64,000 nucleotides of DNA from Fasciolopsis buskii. Taxonomy: Eukaryota > Platyhelminthes > Trematoda > Plagiorchiida > Fasciolidae. This document shows, piece after piece, positions 21,997 to 32,554 of the stretch; position 1 is the stretch's first letter; each line of letters starts with the position of its first letter. The DNA lies in NCBI GenBank assembly GCA_008360955.1, contig LUCM01000143.1, forward strand, positions 1-64,000, written 5' to 3'. A program made the position numbers and the translations under genes. The notes beneath the pieces were generated by a model. It did no database searches. It was not told the origin of the DNA and was given only the letters and a program-made list of their open reading frames with translations.

Positions 21997-24900
21997 GTGA
22001 GATTTTTAAACGCTAACATTCATTATTTTCATCATGACTAATCTGTTAGTGCAATGCGTTTGATTTCATAAATGCTCGCTGTATCGTCGGGCATCGCTTT
22101 TCTCATCGTGAGGCAGTCAGCTAGCCACATCCACAGTTTGTGTTTGGCCCTTATCAATCCTGATTAGCTAGCATTGGATTTTACTGATAAGCCTAATTTT
22201 CGGAATTCCAGTTTGCTTGGGTCCGTTGATTCCAATCTGATTGCGTTCCTGTTTCCGGTGCTCTAAATTCGGGGAGTGCAGGTACAACGAGTGAGATTTT
22301 GCTCGCGTGCTCTCACTCACAGGTCGGCTGTTGTGTAAACTCAAAACAATGTCCACAATAATTCACGTTTAGCACACCACTGTTCGTCAGAACACTATCT
22401 GACGGCCACAAAAATATCAACAGAACTAGTCTTTGTTTGTCCCAAAACGTCAAAGCGATCGTGAAAACTAATGATGCTCATAGTCGGCACTTATGTAAAT
22501 GATACACGGGACAAGAATTCGGCACAGTATTTGTTTGTTTTCATGCCCAGTGCTGACAAACCCATTACTCCCTGAATTGCTGTTTTTGCCCCCAAGGGTA
22601 ACCTAAAATGATCGAAAACTTTGGTTTCAAAGTGAGGAAGCTTTTACCTAGCGAAACAGTTTTGCGGATTTGACGAACTAATGAACTCTGCCTGATTTTC
22701 GGCCTGTGAACACAATGGTCAGATGATCAGATGAAAATCCGCATGGTCTCTGATCACGTGATTTTATTCCCCAGCATGTGTTCTGTTTCAAATGCAAACC
22801 ATTAAATCTCATACAGTGAAATCGACATTCAAGTGATCACTGCTTGGGTTTACTGTAAGGTTCTAAACTGGGCGAACAAAACCGATGAGCCTTATGCAGG
22901 CATTTAGAACTTTGCATCATACTATAAGGTGACAAACGAAAATCACAAAGGTAAAACCTTTCTTGAAAAAACATATGACATAAGTTACTAAGATAATCGG
23001 ATTTATTTTTTCTTGCTCGGAAATTTCATTCATTTAAAACCTTCCAATGCACAGAAATCGTCGAGCAGCGGACTGGGTAGAGCACTGAAGCACCCTTCCG
23101 TTAGGTTTTATTTTAAAGAGTCACTATGATGTATAAACGGAAGTTTAGTTATTTACTTATTACGCTCTGATTTCATTCGGAAAATCGATTCAGAAAATTA
23201 AAGATTGCGCCGAATTCCACAACTGGGGAAGCTCGAACTTCGACCACCATACTGGAACGACGGATCGTGAAAACCTTCATGAGTTTGTGCAGAATGTTGG
23301 CATGAGGTAACAAGCACAAAAGTCATGGAAACAATTGAGCTTTGGCGCACTTTCAGGTAAAATTAATTACTCGAGTTGTGATAGAAATTAATAAGGGGCA
23401 AATCCAGTTGAATTGCATTGCATAACTAAACAAAGGCAAGTCTACAACAGAAATAAATGTAGAATCCAGCACGCCAGACCAGGTGTCGATTACAGAAAGT
23501 ATATGTGCGTTGGCTTTTACACATAATGTCAGGCTCATTGTGGTACTTATAAACATATTACTGAGAAACAATTTTTTAGATCGTTATAGTTCTAGGGGGC
23601 GTTGGCTATACTGTAGTAATCTCAAATCACAAAACAGTATAGGGTTTCCGATTCGCGAAGTGTCGTAGTGGAACGCTTTCTCAAACATTATTGATCTTAC
23701 GTCATCCGTTAGGTAGCGTGGTCTGAATGAGCGGCTTAGACTCGTGCAGTACTTAGTTTTACAGAGAACTAAAGCAACTAATCACGCCACTCTCCGTTTA
23801 TATGGTCGCGAAGATTGTCTATTATCCGAAGATATATATACATATTTGAAGGTTGAAAATATCTGCAACTCACGTTGCGTATTAAAGAATTTAGAAGGTG
23901 TACACTGATTTACGTTGTTACGTTTGACAACTAGTCCTAATTTGGACCGAAACATCGCAGTGAACGTTATAACTGAGTGTACGCTTTCTAACCTCCAATA
24001 TATATGTATATATATGCATCCTACCGTCTTATGGATCACAATTTGTTCTCACAGCCATTTAGGATGTCAGTCGCTTCTACTCATTGCACGTTTCAGTAAA
24101 TTTCGCGAGGCCGACTTTGCAATAGCCTCGCTCTTGTTTGCATATCATCAGATCAACCGCTGGACAGACAAGTAAAATTGATCCGAATCGACCATAACAA
24201 ATTCACTTTTGATGTTTTGGAAAACGCCGTTTTGGGCAAAAACTTATGCAAAATATGAAGTCTAACTTTAATCTTTGGTTACGACCGGTCGAAATATGAT
24301 CAAGGAAAATTTTGAATCTTATTCTACATTTTTTACGCCTACTGTTCTCACGAATTTGCATATCTTTTGTCCAGAATAATTTTTACCGGATCGAAACATT
24401 ACAATGAATTACACAAACAAAATGTATCAGACATTGTATCAAACTTCTCTTATTGTATCAGAGTTCTTTGGTTGCGACTGGATAGAGAAAAATGGATATT
24501 TTATTCATTGTGCTCAATTCGTTATGATTGTTCAAAGTTTGGCATAAATATGTTGAAACATTTTACTAGAGTGGTTATGCGTAATGAACCTCTCCTCGAG
24601 TATTACTATGGTTTCTGTCTACTTAGAGCGAAATGAAATTTCTATTCCGGTTTTTCTATTCATTGCAATTCACGCCGAAGAACGAGCATAATCTCCAATT
24701 TAGACGGGAAGGGGGGAAATAGTTGTGAATTTCGATAAATACGCGTTTACTCTGCAGATCCCAAAATCTTGCGAACGAATGCAATTGTTCAGCCCTTAGG
24801 CAATGGCGCATTGCCCAATATCATTATGTTCTGGTATATAAATACTGCGGCAGAACTGCACAACTTATGAGCACATCAAAGGAGGCACGTTTCATCCGAT

Positions 24901-25340
24901 CAAATAAGAATGCTTTAGTTTTCATCTTTTCAATAACGCATTCAATCAGTTTTCCTAACTCGTCTTCGGAGACGCTTGTCAACTTGTTAATAGCAGACTT
25001 TAAGCTGAAAGACCGGCGCCGGAAACGGATCCTCCAGATATCGAAATCATTAAATTTTATTGATCGAGAGAACTTGTGATGAGCATTTAAAGATTTGCTT
25101 AAAATATGTGAATTTAGTCTACTCTGTTATCCATCGATCGTACTACATGCCGAACAAATTCTTCTACCCGGTTGCTCATACGCCTAGAGAATGAATCCAT
25201 ACAATTTGTTGCATCGAGAAATTTAACGAAAACAAGAAAATTCGTGCTGAACCCCTGAGTTTATTTCTTTGTTATCCGTATTTCGTATTGCTCACCTGTT
25301 GTCTTTTCCAGTATTTCGAGGATTCATTTTGTTTTTTGTT
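21997..25340. other. No confident gene
   Basis: A 70-codon ATG-to-TGA frame at 24,867-25,079 follows a TATATAAATA sequence by about 25 bp, but there is no other support. A minus frame at 23,353-23,571 looks mildly coding. Short AT microsatellites lie at about 23,833 and 23,999-24,017. Otherwise AT-rich intron/intergenic DNA. Confidence 0.35.
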
Positions 25341-25562
25341 CTAAAATTTTAAACAACCTGTTTCAGCATATACGTAAATAAAGATAGGAATGAGTTCGCA
25401 ATTGGATTTATAGGATTGTAAATACTCTGCCCAGGCGATACCACTCGGTGATGATACCATAGCATCCACAACAAATAGGTTTGCCCTTAACTGGTGTGGA
25501 TTTCGGCTGTTGACCCAGTTGATACCAGGCAAGACATGGATTTGAATTTCTTGGCTTTTCAA
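25341..25562 (-). CDS. Weak candidate exon, minus strand
   Basis: The minus frame reads EIQIHVLPGINWVN, LRANLFVVDAMVSS, then GIAWAEYLQSYKSN and IFIYVYAET. Composition is coding-like, but the acceptor is uncertain and the + strand frame across 25,494-25,682 is also open (contains NFLAFQSTRSLLF). Strand is therefore not settled. Confidence 0.25.
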   Translation of the reverse strand: MKSQEIQIHVLPGINWVNSRNPHQLRANLFVVDAMVSSPSGIAWAEYLQSYKSNCELIPIFIYVYAETGCLKF

Positions 25563-26878
25563 TCGACGCGGTCGTTGCTTTTCACATTAACACGAGAAAA
25601 TGGGAACTTGATCCCGGTGGCCTCTTTAATAAAGGATGACATGTCCAAACAAACTGACACAACCCAGTCAAATCGTTATTAGTTTGATTGACAGTTTAAG
25701 GCCAGTAGTGTCAGTTGAGCTGGACAACGAAACTAACTTCTGGTACAGTCGAAGATAACTTTCCGCCTCCTCAAGCTTCAAACCGAAAACGCAAAATTTA
25801 CTCCAGAATGTTGAATTCTCCCAAAGAATAAAGCAAACTAATAAATCAGTCGAAAAAACTGTGGATCATTTTGTATCTTGCCTTGGGAGTTATTCGAAAA
25901 TTTGATTAGTCTTTGACGTGACTGATAAGATGTGGCTTTTTCACCGTGGTCACAGAAACCACCGACCAGTTTTTTTCATAATTATCTTTTCAATTTTGGA
26001 TCTTTAAATATTAGTAGGAGATCGTGCATTGTTTTCATACAGAGAATCACGGTTGTTGGAGAGACACCGAGTTCAGAGATTAGCCAATAGTGCAAGACAG
26101 ACCTTAGGCGGATTCGGATTTTGCTGACCTATTGACCACAGCATGACCAACGCGATTGATGCAACAGCCAATTGCTTTGATTCCCACGCTCTTCAGAATC
26201 TGTTCTACAGATCGACCGCTTGTCTATCCATATTGATGCATATTCAAAAACGGTCGGGCTTATCATCTGTTGTATACTTTACAGCCTTTTTTGACTCAGA
26301 TATGCATTAGTCTAAATATTCTTAATGCACTAAGTTAGACCAGACTGCACCGTCCTTGTATTTTCACCTACGTCAAACACAACCTGATTTAGTTAAACAT
26401 TCATTGCTAAGTTCCATGCAGCATTTTACCACTGTAAGATAACGAAGCCTGGAACGTAATCTCCAGCGGTTTGTCAGTCCAGTTCACAGTACAATACCGC
26501 GATCATAACCGACCATTATCACCGAGAAAAATCAAATTATATTTCCAAAACGAGTAAAATATTTTCAGTGGAAGCGGTTTCTATATGCGTAAAAAGTGTC
26601 TTAAAATACAGGTAACTTTGTTGGTGCGATTTACTGTGCGCAGTTTTAACTCAGGATCGCGGCAAAAGTTGGCTGACACAAGCTAATCGGTCGAGATTTC
26701 ATCGCAACAGTTCAACACCACTCAAACTGATGTTTAACTGTGACCATCACTGACCAACCATACACGACTGCGGCACGAAATAAAGCACATCGAGTCCGCT
26801 GTTGTAATGTGAAAGATAAGCTATTATTGGATGCCCGATAAAATGGGACAGACGCCTGGTGTCAACCGCACTGAACTG
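25563..26878. other. Nothing supportable
   Basis: No exon with paired splice sites recognised. Confidence 0.4.
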
Positions 26879-27100
26879 TCAGTAATTCCACTGCAATGAA
26901 TCAAATACCCTTGTGAACCAACTCAAATCCATCGACTTAAATTTACGAGTACGTTTGTTTTCATACATAAATTTTACATAGAGACAACAAACAAAATGTT
27001 GTAACTTAGAGTTTAATACAGGTGGTACCAAACGTAATCTCCGCAATGCATCAGAATTTTCAGAAGATAGCAGAGGTTGTATTATGAAAGGCAATGCCAA
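26879..27100 (-). CDS. Weak candidate exon, minus strand
   Basis: The minus frame contains SENSDALRRLRLVPP, KLQHFVCCLYVKF and MDLSWFTR before a donor AGG|GTATTT. No good acceptor was found. Confidence 0.2.
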   Translation of the reverse strand: MALPFIIQPLLSSENSDALRRLRLVPPVLNSKLQHFVCCLYVKFMYENKRTRKFKSMDLSWFTRVFDSLQWNY

Positions 27101-27203
27101 ATCAAATTGTTTTTAGGCTCAAAAGTGAACATTTAAAGCTACTGCGAACTCGGTGGCAGTTCTCTTATCGGGATTTGCCTGCAGTATACGATAAGTGTGT
27201 GGC

Positions 27204-27388
27204 TTATGTTGTGACTTCTGCAACTCTGTGGTAATGATGAAGACCAGTTTCGTAATCATTTAGTTTTGCTCCAAGTATGATTAGCATCTCAGTCGAACAT
27301 GAAATCACTCTAATCAGTTTCACTGCTGCACCTGAAAATCCACGATCGGTATGCAATCCATCGGAACCAAAGTAACTGCCAGTGGAAT
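27204..27388 (-). CDS. Candidate terminal exon, minus strand
   Basis: Acceptor ctgatcactttgacag. The frame begins STGSYFGSDGLHTDR, continues GFSGAAVKLIRVISC and GAKLNDYETGLHHY, and ends at TAA (60 codons). An internal donor TTTCAG|GTGCAG could end it earlier. Product unknown. Confidence 0.35.
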
Positions 27389-27733
27389 CTGTCAAAGTGA
27401 TCAGAAGAGCAAATAATTATTGAGATGAACTCTTTCATATTGTTATTAGTGCTTATCACATTTGAATGGTCGAAAGAAGTTTCTCGTACTTTCCAATTTC
27501 TTGTCTTCTGTTTGAAAATTAGCCTTGGCTTACCGACGGAAAACGTCTAACCACTCCTTGTGTGATCCTTAAATGGGTATAACGTTCTTAATGATTCGGA
27601 TGAGATTTTATTGAACTCATTCACCCTGTTTCAGTTTGCTCTTATAACACACCAGGTTTCCTAATTGTTCCTACCAGAAATTATTGCTGCAGTCGTCCAA
27701 TCAAAATTCCGACAGATTTTCCAAACTAAAAAT
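27389..27733. other. Nothing seen
   Basis: No supportable feature. Confidence 0.5.
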
Positions 27734-27832
27734 AAGTGTGATGTAATGTTAGTAGCACAGCGTTGTTGGTAGATGCAATGCGCCAACGTTTCGACTACCG
27801 TGAGTAGTCTTTCCCAAGGCAAGTTTTACAAT
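27734..27832 (+). repeat. Dispersed hairpin element, copy 3
   Basis: Reads gtgatgtaatgttagtagc, then GTTGGTAGATGCAATGCGCC and AACGTTTCGACTACC-gtg-AGTAGTC, ending tcccaaggcaagttttaca. It lies 28 bp beyond the stop codon of the minus-strand exon at 27,861. Confidence 0.8.
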
Positions 27833-27860
27833 CAAAATAAGTGTCTTTGTCCAATGTGAG

Positions 27861-28019
27861 CTACTCGCGGCGAATCGCGCAAAGGTCGATAATTGAAACT
27901 AGTCCGCGGAATAAGATACGTTTCAGGGTCCTCGAAAAGTTACGTTTCCATGGGCGTCCGTCCAGTTTTCTGCCCCAGCCGGTGTGGAGTGTTTCATGAG
28001 TTTTATAAAAAGCTAAAAA
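27861..28019 (-). CDS. Candidate terminal exon, minus strand
   Basis: A strong acceptor (aaaatattttctcatgcag) opens a phase-0 frame of 52 codons to TAG: FLAFYKTHETLHTGW, GRKLDGRPWKRNFSR, TLKRILFRGLVSII then CAIRRE. It is basic. The frame is also open upstream from an ATG at 28,082 (MMNKQCPKPQLCPV), which allows a single-exon reading. Hairpin element copy 3 follows immediately, so the ORF might belong to a repeat rather than a host gene. Confidence 0.4.
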   Translation of the reverse strand, partial: FLAFYKTHETLHTGWGRKLDGRPWKRNFSRTLKRILFRGLVSIIDLCAIRRE

Positions 28020-28154
28020 CTGCATGAGAAAATATTTTGTCACTGGACAAAGCTGGGGTTTGGGACACTGTTTGTTCATCATTTGGGAAACGGCATATGA
28101 ATATCTAGTGTGTCTAATTTTCTTTCCAAATGTCGTGTTTCAGGTGTATTTGTA

Positions 28155-28467
28155 TTAAGTTTCATCTGATACAATGTATATCCCTAGCAACCAGCACATT
28201 CCAATCAATTTGACCAAGCAAAAAATAAATTGAAGGCCTATGGCGAGAAAACTTCTTGCATTTCTACTGAGATTGTGTGGAACATTCCGATTACATGCAA
28301 AATGCATCGGGTTTTTGAATAAGCTGTTGAACGGTCGATTGAAATCGGGTAAATCTACCTTAAAAACCTTTAAGCTCCTCGCGACTTTGCTCCTTTTCAG
28401 AAGAGACAAGGTTTTGGAAAACTCTTTTCCAGTCGTTAAGATGTGCACAGTTGACACTATATTCTAA
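28155..28467. other. Bidirectionally open region
   Basis: On the + strand, ATG at 28,240 opens 75 codons with a signal-peptide-like start (MARKLLAFLLRLCG). On the minus strand, 100 codons are open (contains LLKRSKVARSLKVFK before donor AAG|GTAGAT). I cannot decide the strand, or whether either is real. Confidence 0.25.
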
Positions 28468-28802
28468 ACCTACACATCGATATACTGTAATTATCATAAT
28501 GTATAGCTTATTTAGTCAAATTTGAGGTTAGGTAATGTTTTATGGCTATGCTATCAAGATAAGTCTATCTTTAATCTCAGTCACCTATGCAGCACAGTCC
28601 ATATTCCTGTCCACATCAATCGTTTTGGGACAAGTTTGTTGTTTACTGCGTTTAGGCTAATTTGGAGCTAAACTGGAGCTGCGTCGACGAAACAAACCAG
28701 TAATCTTTCGTTTCTGAGCACTTCTTTGGACTTTAGTTTCTTGGAAAAATACAAAAGGTCACAATTATCCCGGAGAATAGCCAAGGGTCACAGTTATTCA
28801 AT

Positions 28803-29081
28803 CTACAACAATGAAACCATCGGCACCATAAAATCTGTATCGATATTAAGAACATAGGTGAGACCACATGCAACCGAACTAGTGCAAATCAATCTAGATA
28901 TATTATATTCTGGCTGTTTTGAACTACAGGACGACCTACGGAGATATGATAAATTGTTCATCAGTATGACAACCTTTGAGTTATCAAATAATCTCTCGCT
29001 ATTGTTCGCACTGACCCACTGGGATTTCCCGTGTGGCTGACCGGCCACCCAAAAGAGGTCACAGGTCCGGGTTGAAAACAA
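28803..29081. other. Bidirectionally open region
   Basis: A minus frame (contains FWVAGQPHGKSQWV) and a + frame (contains ELVQINLDILYSG) are both open. The adjoining 29,040-29,260 stretch is relatively GC-rich and may be an old repeat, but no second copy is present to confirm that. Confidence 0.2.
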
Positions 29082-29906
29082 CTCGCTGTCACCCGACTCC
29101 TTACCGCACCTGACCTACTGAGTCCTCACTTTCGAATTTCTAGGCCGTGGTTGCTGGTTCCTTTTCCGTGTAGTTAGGCCTAGCGTCTGTGGGATTTGGC
29201 CTTTCTAATAACTTCGTGCTCAGTCTCCTCCTGTGAATGGCCATTCATTTTATTACTGATTCATCTAGCAGTGGATGATTTTACTGACTTTGCGCATGAC
29301 CACAGAAAGGCAGCATTCAGAAGGTTCGTCATTATTTAAGATCACTTGCAATGCATTCCTCTCACGCTGACTATGGGACACCGAAATGAATCGAACATCA
29401 AAGCAGTTAAGCTAACCAGGCTAGCCATTAGCGGTTAGTAAATGATGGTGATTAAAAAATATGATCTCTTATTTCTCACTAGATTTTGAAGTCCACTATC
29501 CCTCCTTCACCGACCGACCGACGCCTAATTGACTAAGTGCTATTTTGTGGAACTTGAGGACATCGCAAATAGCCATGAAGATCTGTTCTGATTTATACGG
29601 TTCAGCTACGAGGGTTTAATGTGATGTTCACGTGACTCATTGTACGGCCTACGGTCACAACATTGACTGAACTCTGAACTAATCTATTTCATTACACTAG
29701 TCACAAGGAGCTAAGTAATAATCCTTACAATGCAATTACGGTTGTTCGCTGTGTGTATGAGTGCGCAACTCTGCTAGTCACAGATTCGAATTTCAACAAA
29801 ATATGTTGAAATATGGAAGCGCTCAAAAATCCGCAGCTTTTCCGGCTATCCAGATTGCTTCTCGGAAATTTATTGAGCTGTTAATAACTGCGCATGGCAT
29901 ATTCAG
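29082..29906. other. Nothing supportable
   Basis: No paired splice sites or RNA gene seen. Confidence 0.4.
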
Positions 29907-30089
29907 GGAAATGTATTTGACCGTTTCTGGGAAGATGATCTTGTTGAAAATCCAAACTCCCGTTTCCTTAATGAGTCCGTCCCACATTTGGACCACGATA
30001 GACAAATCACAAAACAGTTTTACTTTCCTTTCGCAGGCAAGTCGCAAAATAGGCAACAGTCTCCATTTCTATTTGCTCTTACCCAGTAG
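29907..30089 (+). CDS. Candidate exon with possible GC-AG donor, + strand
   Basis: After acceptor gcgcatggcatattcag the frame reads GNVFDRFWEDDLVEN, PNSRFLNESVPHLDH, DRQITKQFYFPFAG. It either stops at TAG (60 codons) or leaves at the motif GCAG|GCAAGT after 130 nt, which is the standard consensus for the rarer GC donors. The acidic, polar composition looks like a genuine protein. The minus strand and another + frame are also open. No family recognised. Confidence 0.4.
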   Translation, partial: GNVFDRFWEDDLVENPNSRFLNESVPHLDHDRQITKQFYFPFAGKSQNRQQSPFLFALTQ

Positions 30090-30324
30090 GCAAATTTGCT
30101 GAGGCCCCAGCAGAAGCACCTTTAAATTAACTGTTAAATCTTCACTTGGGTGAAATAACCAGAAGAATTTTTCATCCTGAGAAATGTGGAAAATTGGTGA
30201 CCATTTTTCTAAATTTATTGTCTGACTTTCCGACACAAATGTATCGTATTTTATATTCGTAAAAACTATAAGAATTTCAGTATGCCTTAAAAAACTGGAA
30301 TTCGCAATCTTCTCGGTTATCTAC

Positions 30325-30465
30325 CCTCAGACCTCTGCTTACTGTCGGCAAAACAATCGTGTGCCTCTTAAGATTGCTTAATCGCGATGGCCCATTTTCT
30401 GTTTTGCAGGTTTTGTGTAGATTTATGCTTGTGTTCTCGCGCGTCGCTAGCATTCTGGTATCCAT
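30325..30465 (-). CDS. Candidate first coding exon, minus strand
   Basis: ATG at 30,465 follows an in-frame TGA. The frame reads MDTRMLATRENTSIN, LHKTCKTENGPSRL, then KRHTIVLPTVSRGL to donor CTGAGG|GTAGAT (47 codons, phase 0). It is basic with no signal peptide. Downstream exons were not identified. Confidence 0.3.
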
Positions 30466-32554
30466 AAACCCTTCACAATCTCAAAAGAATTCAACTCTAG
30501 TGGACAGATAATGTCAAATATGTGAAACGGATGGCTTACCGATCTTAGCCGAATGCATAGAGTGGGTCCGATAAAAATTCGATATATTTTTACTCACCGG
30601 TCATTTGGGGCTCGACCCGAACACTTTGTGTAAACAATGCCGTGATTTATATCTTTGTTTACCATAAGTGTTCACGTGCTTTTTCCGTAGAATCTAATCA
30701 TCTGTTCTCCAATTCAGCAATTATATAAAGTGTTGCATATTGTATGTGGAAACTCATCTCACCAACAATGTATGTTTGTCTTCCGTTTTGCTTTTGACAT
30801 CAGCCACCAGGAAGCAAATCGTCAGACTAATAAATTGTTCTCAAATCACGACTAGTATATATTATCGGTTTTGTTCTCGGTATACCTTTGGGAATAATTG
30901 AAATCTGCCAGCAAACACGACCACGGTTACTCACCTTGAAATGCCACCCCTCTAAACACCTTTCAAATAGGGCTGGCCGGTCCGCAATTATCGCCTATCT
31001 TTGGATGTCAGTGATAGATTTTAGCAATAAAACAAGTCTCGCGGTTACACGCAAACGTTCAGGAGAAACGGACAACATTAGAACAAGTGGTTGGAGTCGT
31101 GCACAAATTCACAGGCGACCGGCGAACCAGACGTGGTCAATAGCAATATTTCGTTCGATGAGTGCTCATTCAAAATTTATTTGATCATTATTTCTAAGCT
31201 AGTGAAAATTTCTCTCTTTGTCGACTACTGCTTGATCCACCTAGTAGTTTGCTTGAGTCGGTACAAACATTCGTTTTACCCTTTTTGCCCTTAGTCAGAT
31301 GCAAAACTACTCGATTGCACGACTACCACCCAACAAACCAGCAACGAGCCGATTTACATGCATTGCGCTTATCATCGCCCCTACTTTCGGCTTTAGGGAT
31401 ATCAGTAAAAGTTGTTGCCGGTTGCTACTTCGTCGTGTTGCCTCTCGGTTTCCGTCCAATACGATCGTCTTTGGTAATTTGCATTATAATAAGTTTGAAT
31501 ATCACATCAATTCGTCCAATACCATCGCTTCTGAACAACTGCATGAAACCAATCAGTGAAAAGTAGAGATCTGGATAGAGTTTATTGATGGAGGAAAGTT
31601 AAATGTGGAGCTATAATTGAAAAGCTCGAAAAATGACTTTTTGGCTTGACTTCATTTCTAAAACCGTACAACCTCACTATACATTCGAAGTACAGAAATT
31701 CGAAATGTAACGTGAAGCACTGTGTGACGATGCTGTCCACTGAAGTGCTACGAGTTTGTACTGAAGCAAAAACTCATAACGATTAACTTGGGTGTTTTGT
31801 AAAACCGTAGAGCATTTCTTCTAATTTTAGGAAGGACACCTCAAGAATAGGGGAGTCATATGGAACAAAATTCAGATTTAGTTATCGTCCAACTGTAACC
31901 CAGCCAAATTACGCAGCGGAATAAAGCATGTTGTTATATGGCCTGGAAATGCAAATTTTAATTATATTTTCTCTTTTACCATATGCGTTGAAAACATTTT
32001 ACCAAGGACGGATAACAGGCACACTTGATGTACTGATCAGTCCAGCCGAAAGAGACTGGCACGCTTGCTATTTGATCTTTTGTCCCCTACGTAAGAATGT
32101 TTTCTAGGGAATAAAGTTTATCCATGCAAATCTAATAACCACTCTGTTTCAAAATTGTCTTATTTGTTACTATGCGATATCTCTAAATTCTCCATGGAAG
32201 GTGCACTGATTGCTCTTGCATACAGGAATGGAAATCATGATGCACACTACCGAGTAGCTCACGGATATCCACACTTAAACATAACTTCAGTCTTCGTATG
32301 AATTTTAATATAGCAGTAACCAATAGATGCTGTTTGATATGCAGCTCAAAAATACGAACACAACGTAAAATACAATCAACTTTATATTTCTTAAATACGG
32401 AATAAAAAATTCCGAGATGCGCTCTTGCTTCTCAACACATGCTGAGTCTCAAGTTAGGGGAGAATGACACAGTCACTAAAGTGAATATATGAAAGTGAAC
32501 TCCGAGAGGTTTAATGGACACGTTATTTTCAGATCTATCCACACGCTATTTCGG
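30466..32554. other. No confident gene; 3' side of the GPCR gene
   Basis: + frames at 30,888-31,184 and 31,249-31,566 are open but without splice support. The segment just below 32,555 would be the 3' UTR of the minus-strand GPCR. I see no canonical AATAAA on that strand in the first 150 bp. A short perfect palindrome, cggaat-aaaaa-attccg, lies at about 32,398-32,414. Confidence 0.35.

Noticed and set aside
24834..25079. TATATAAATA followed by an ATG ORF of 70 codons, as a minimal promoter plus gene.
   Set aside because: TATA-like runs are common in this AT-rich DNA, the spacing would leave almost no 5' UTR, and the peptide has no family or splice support.
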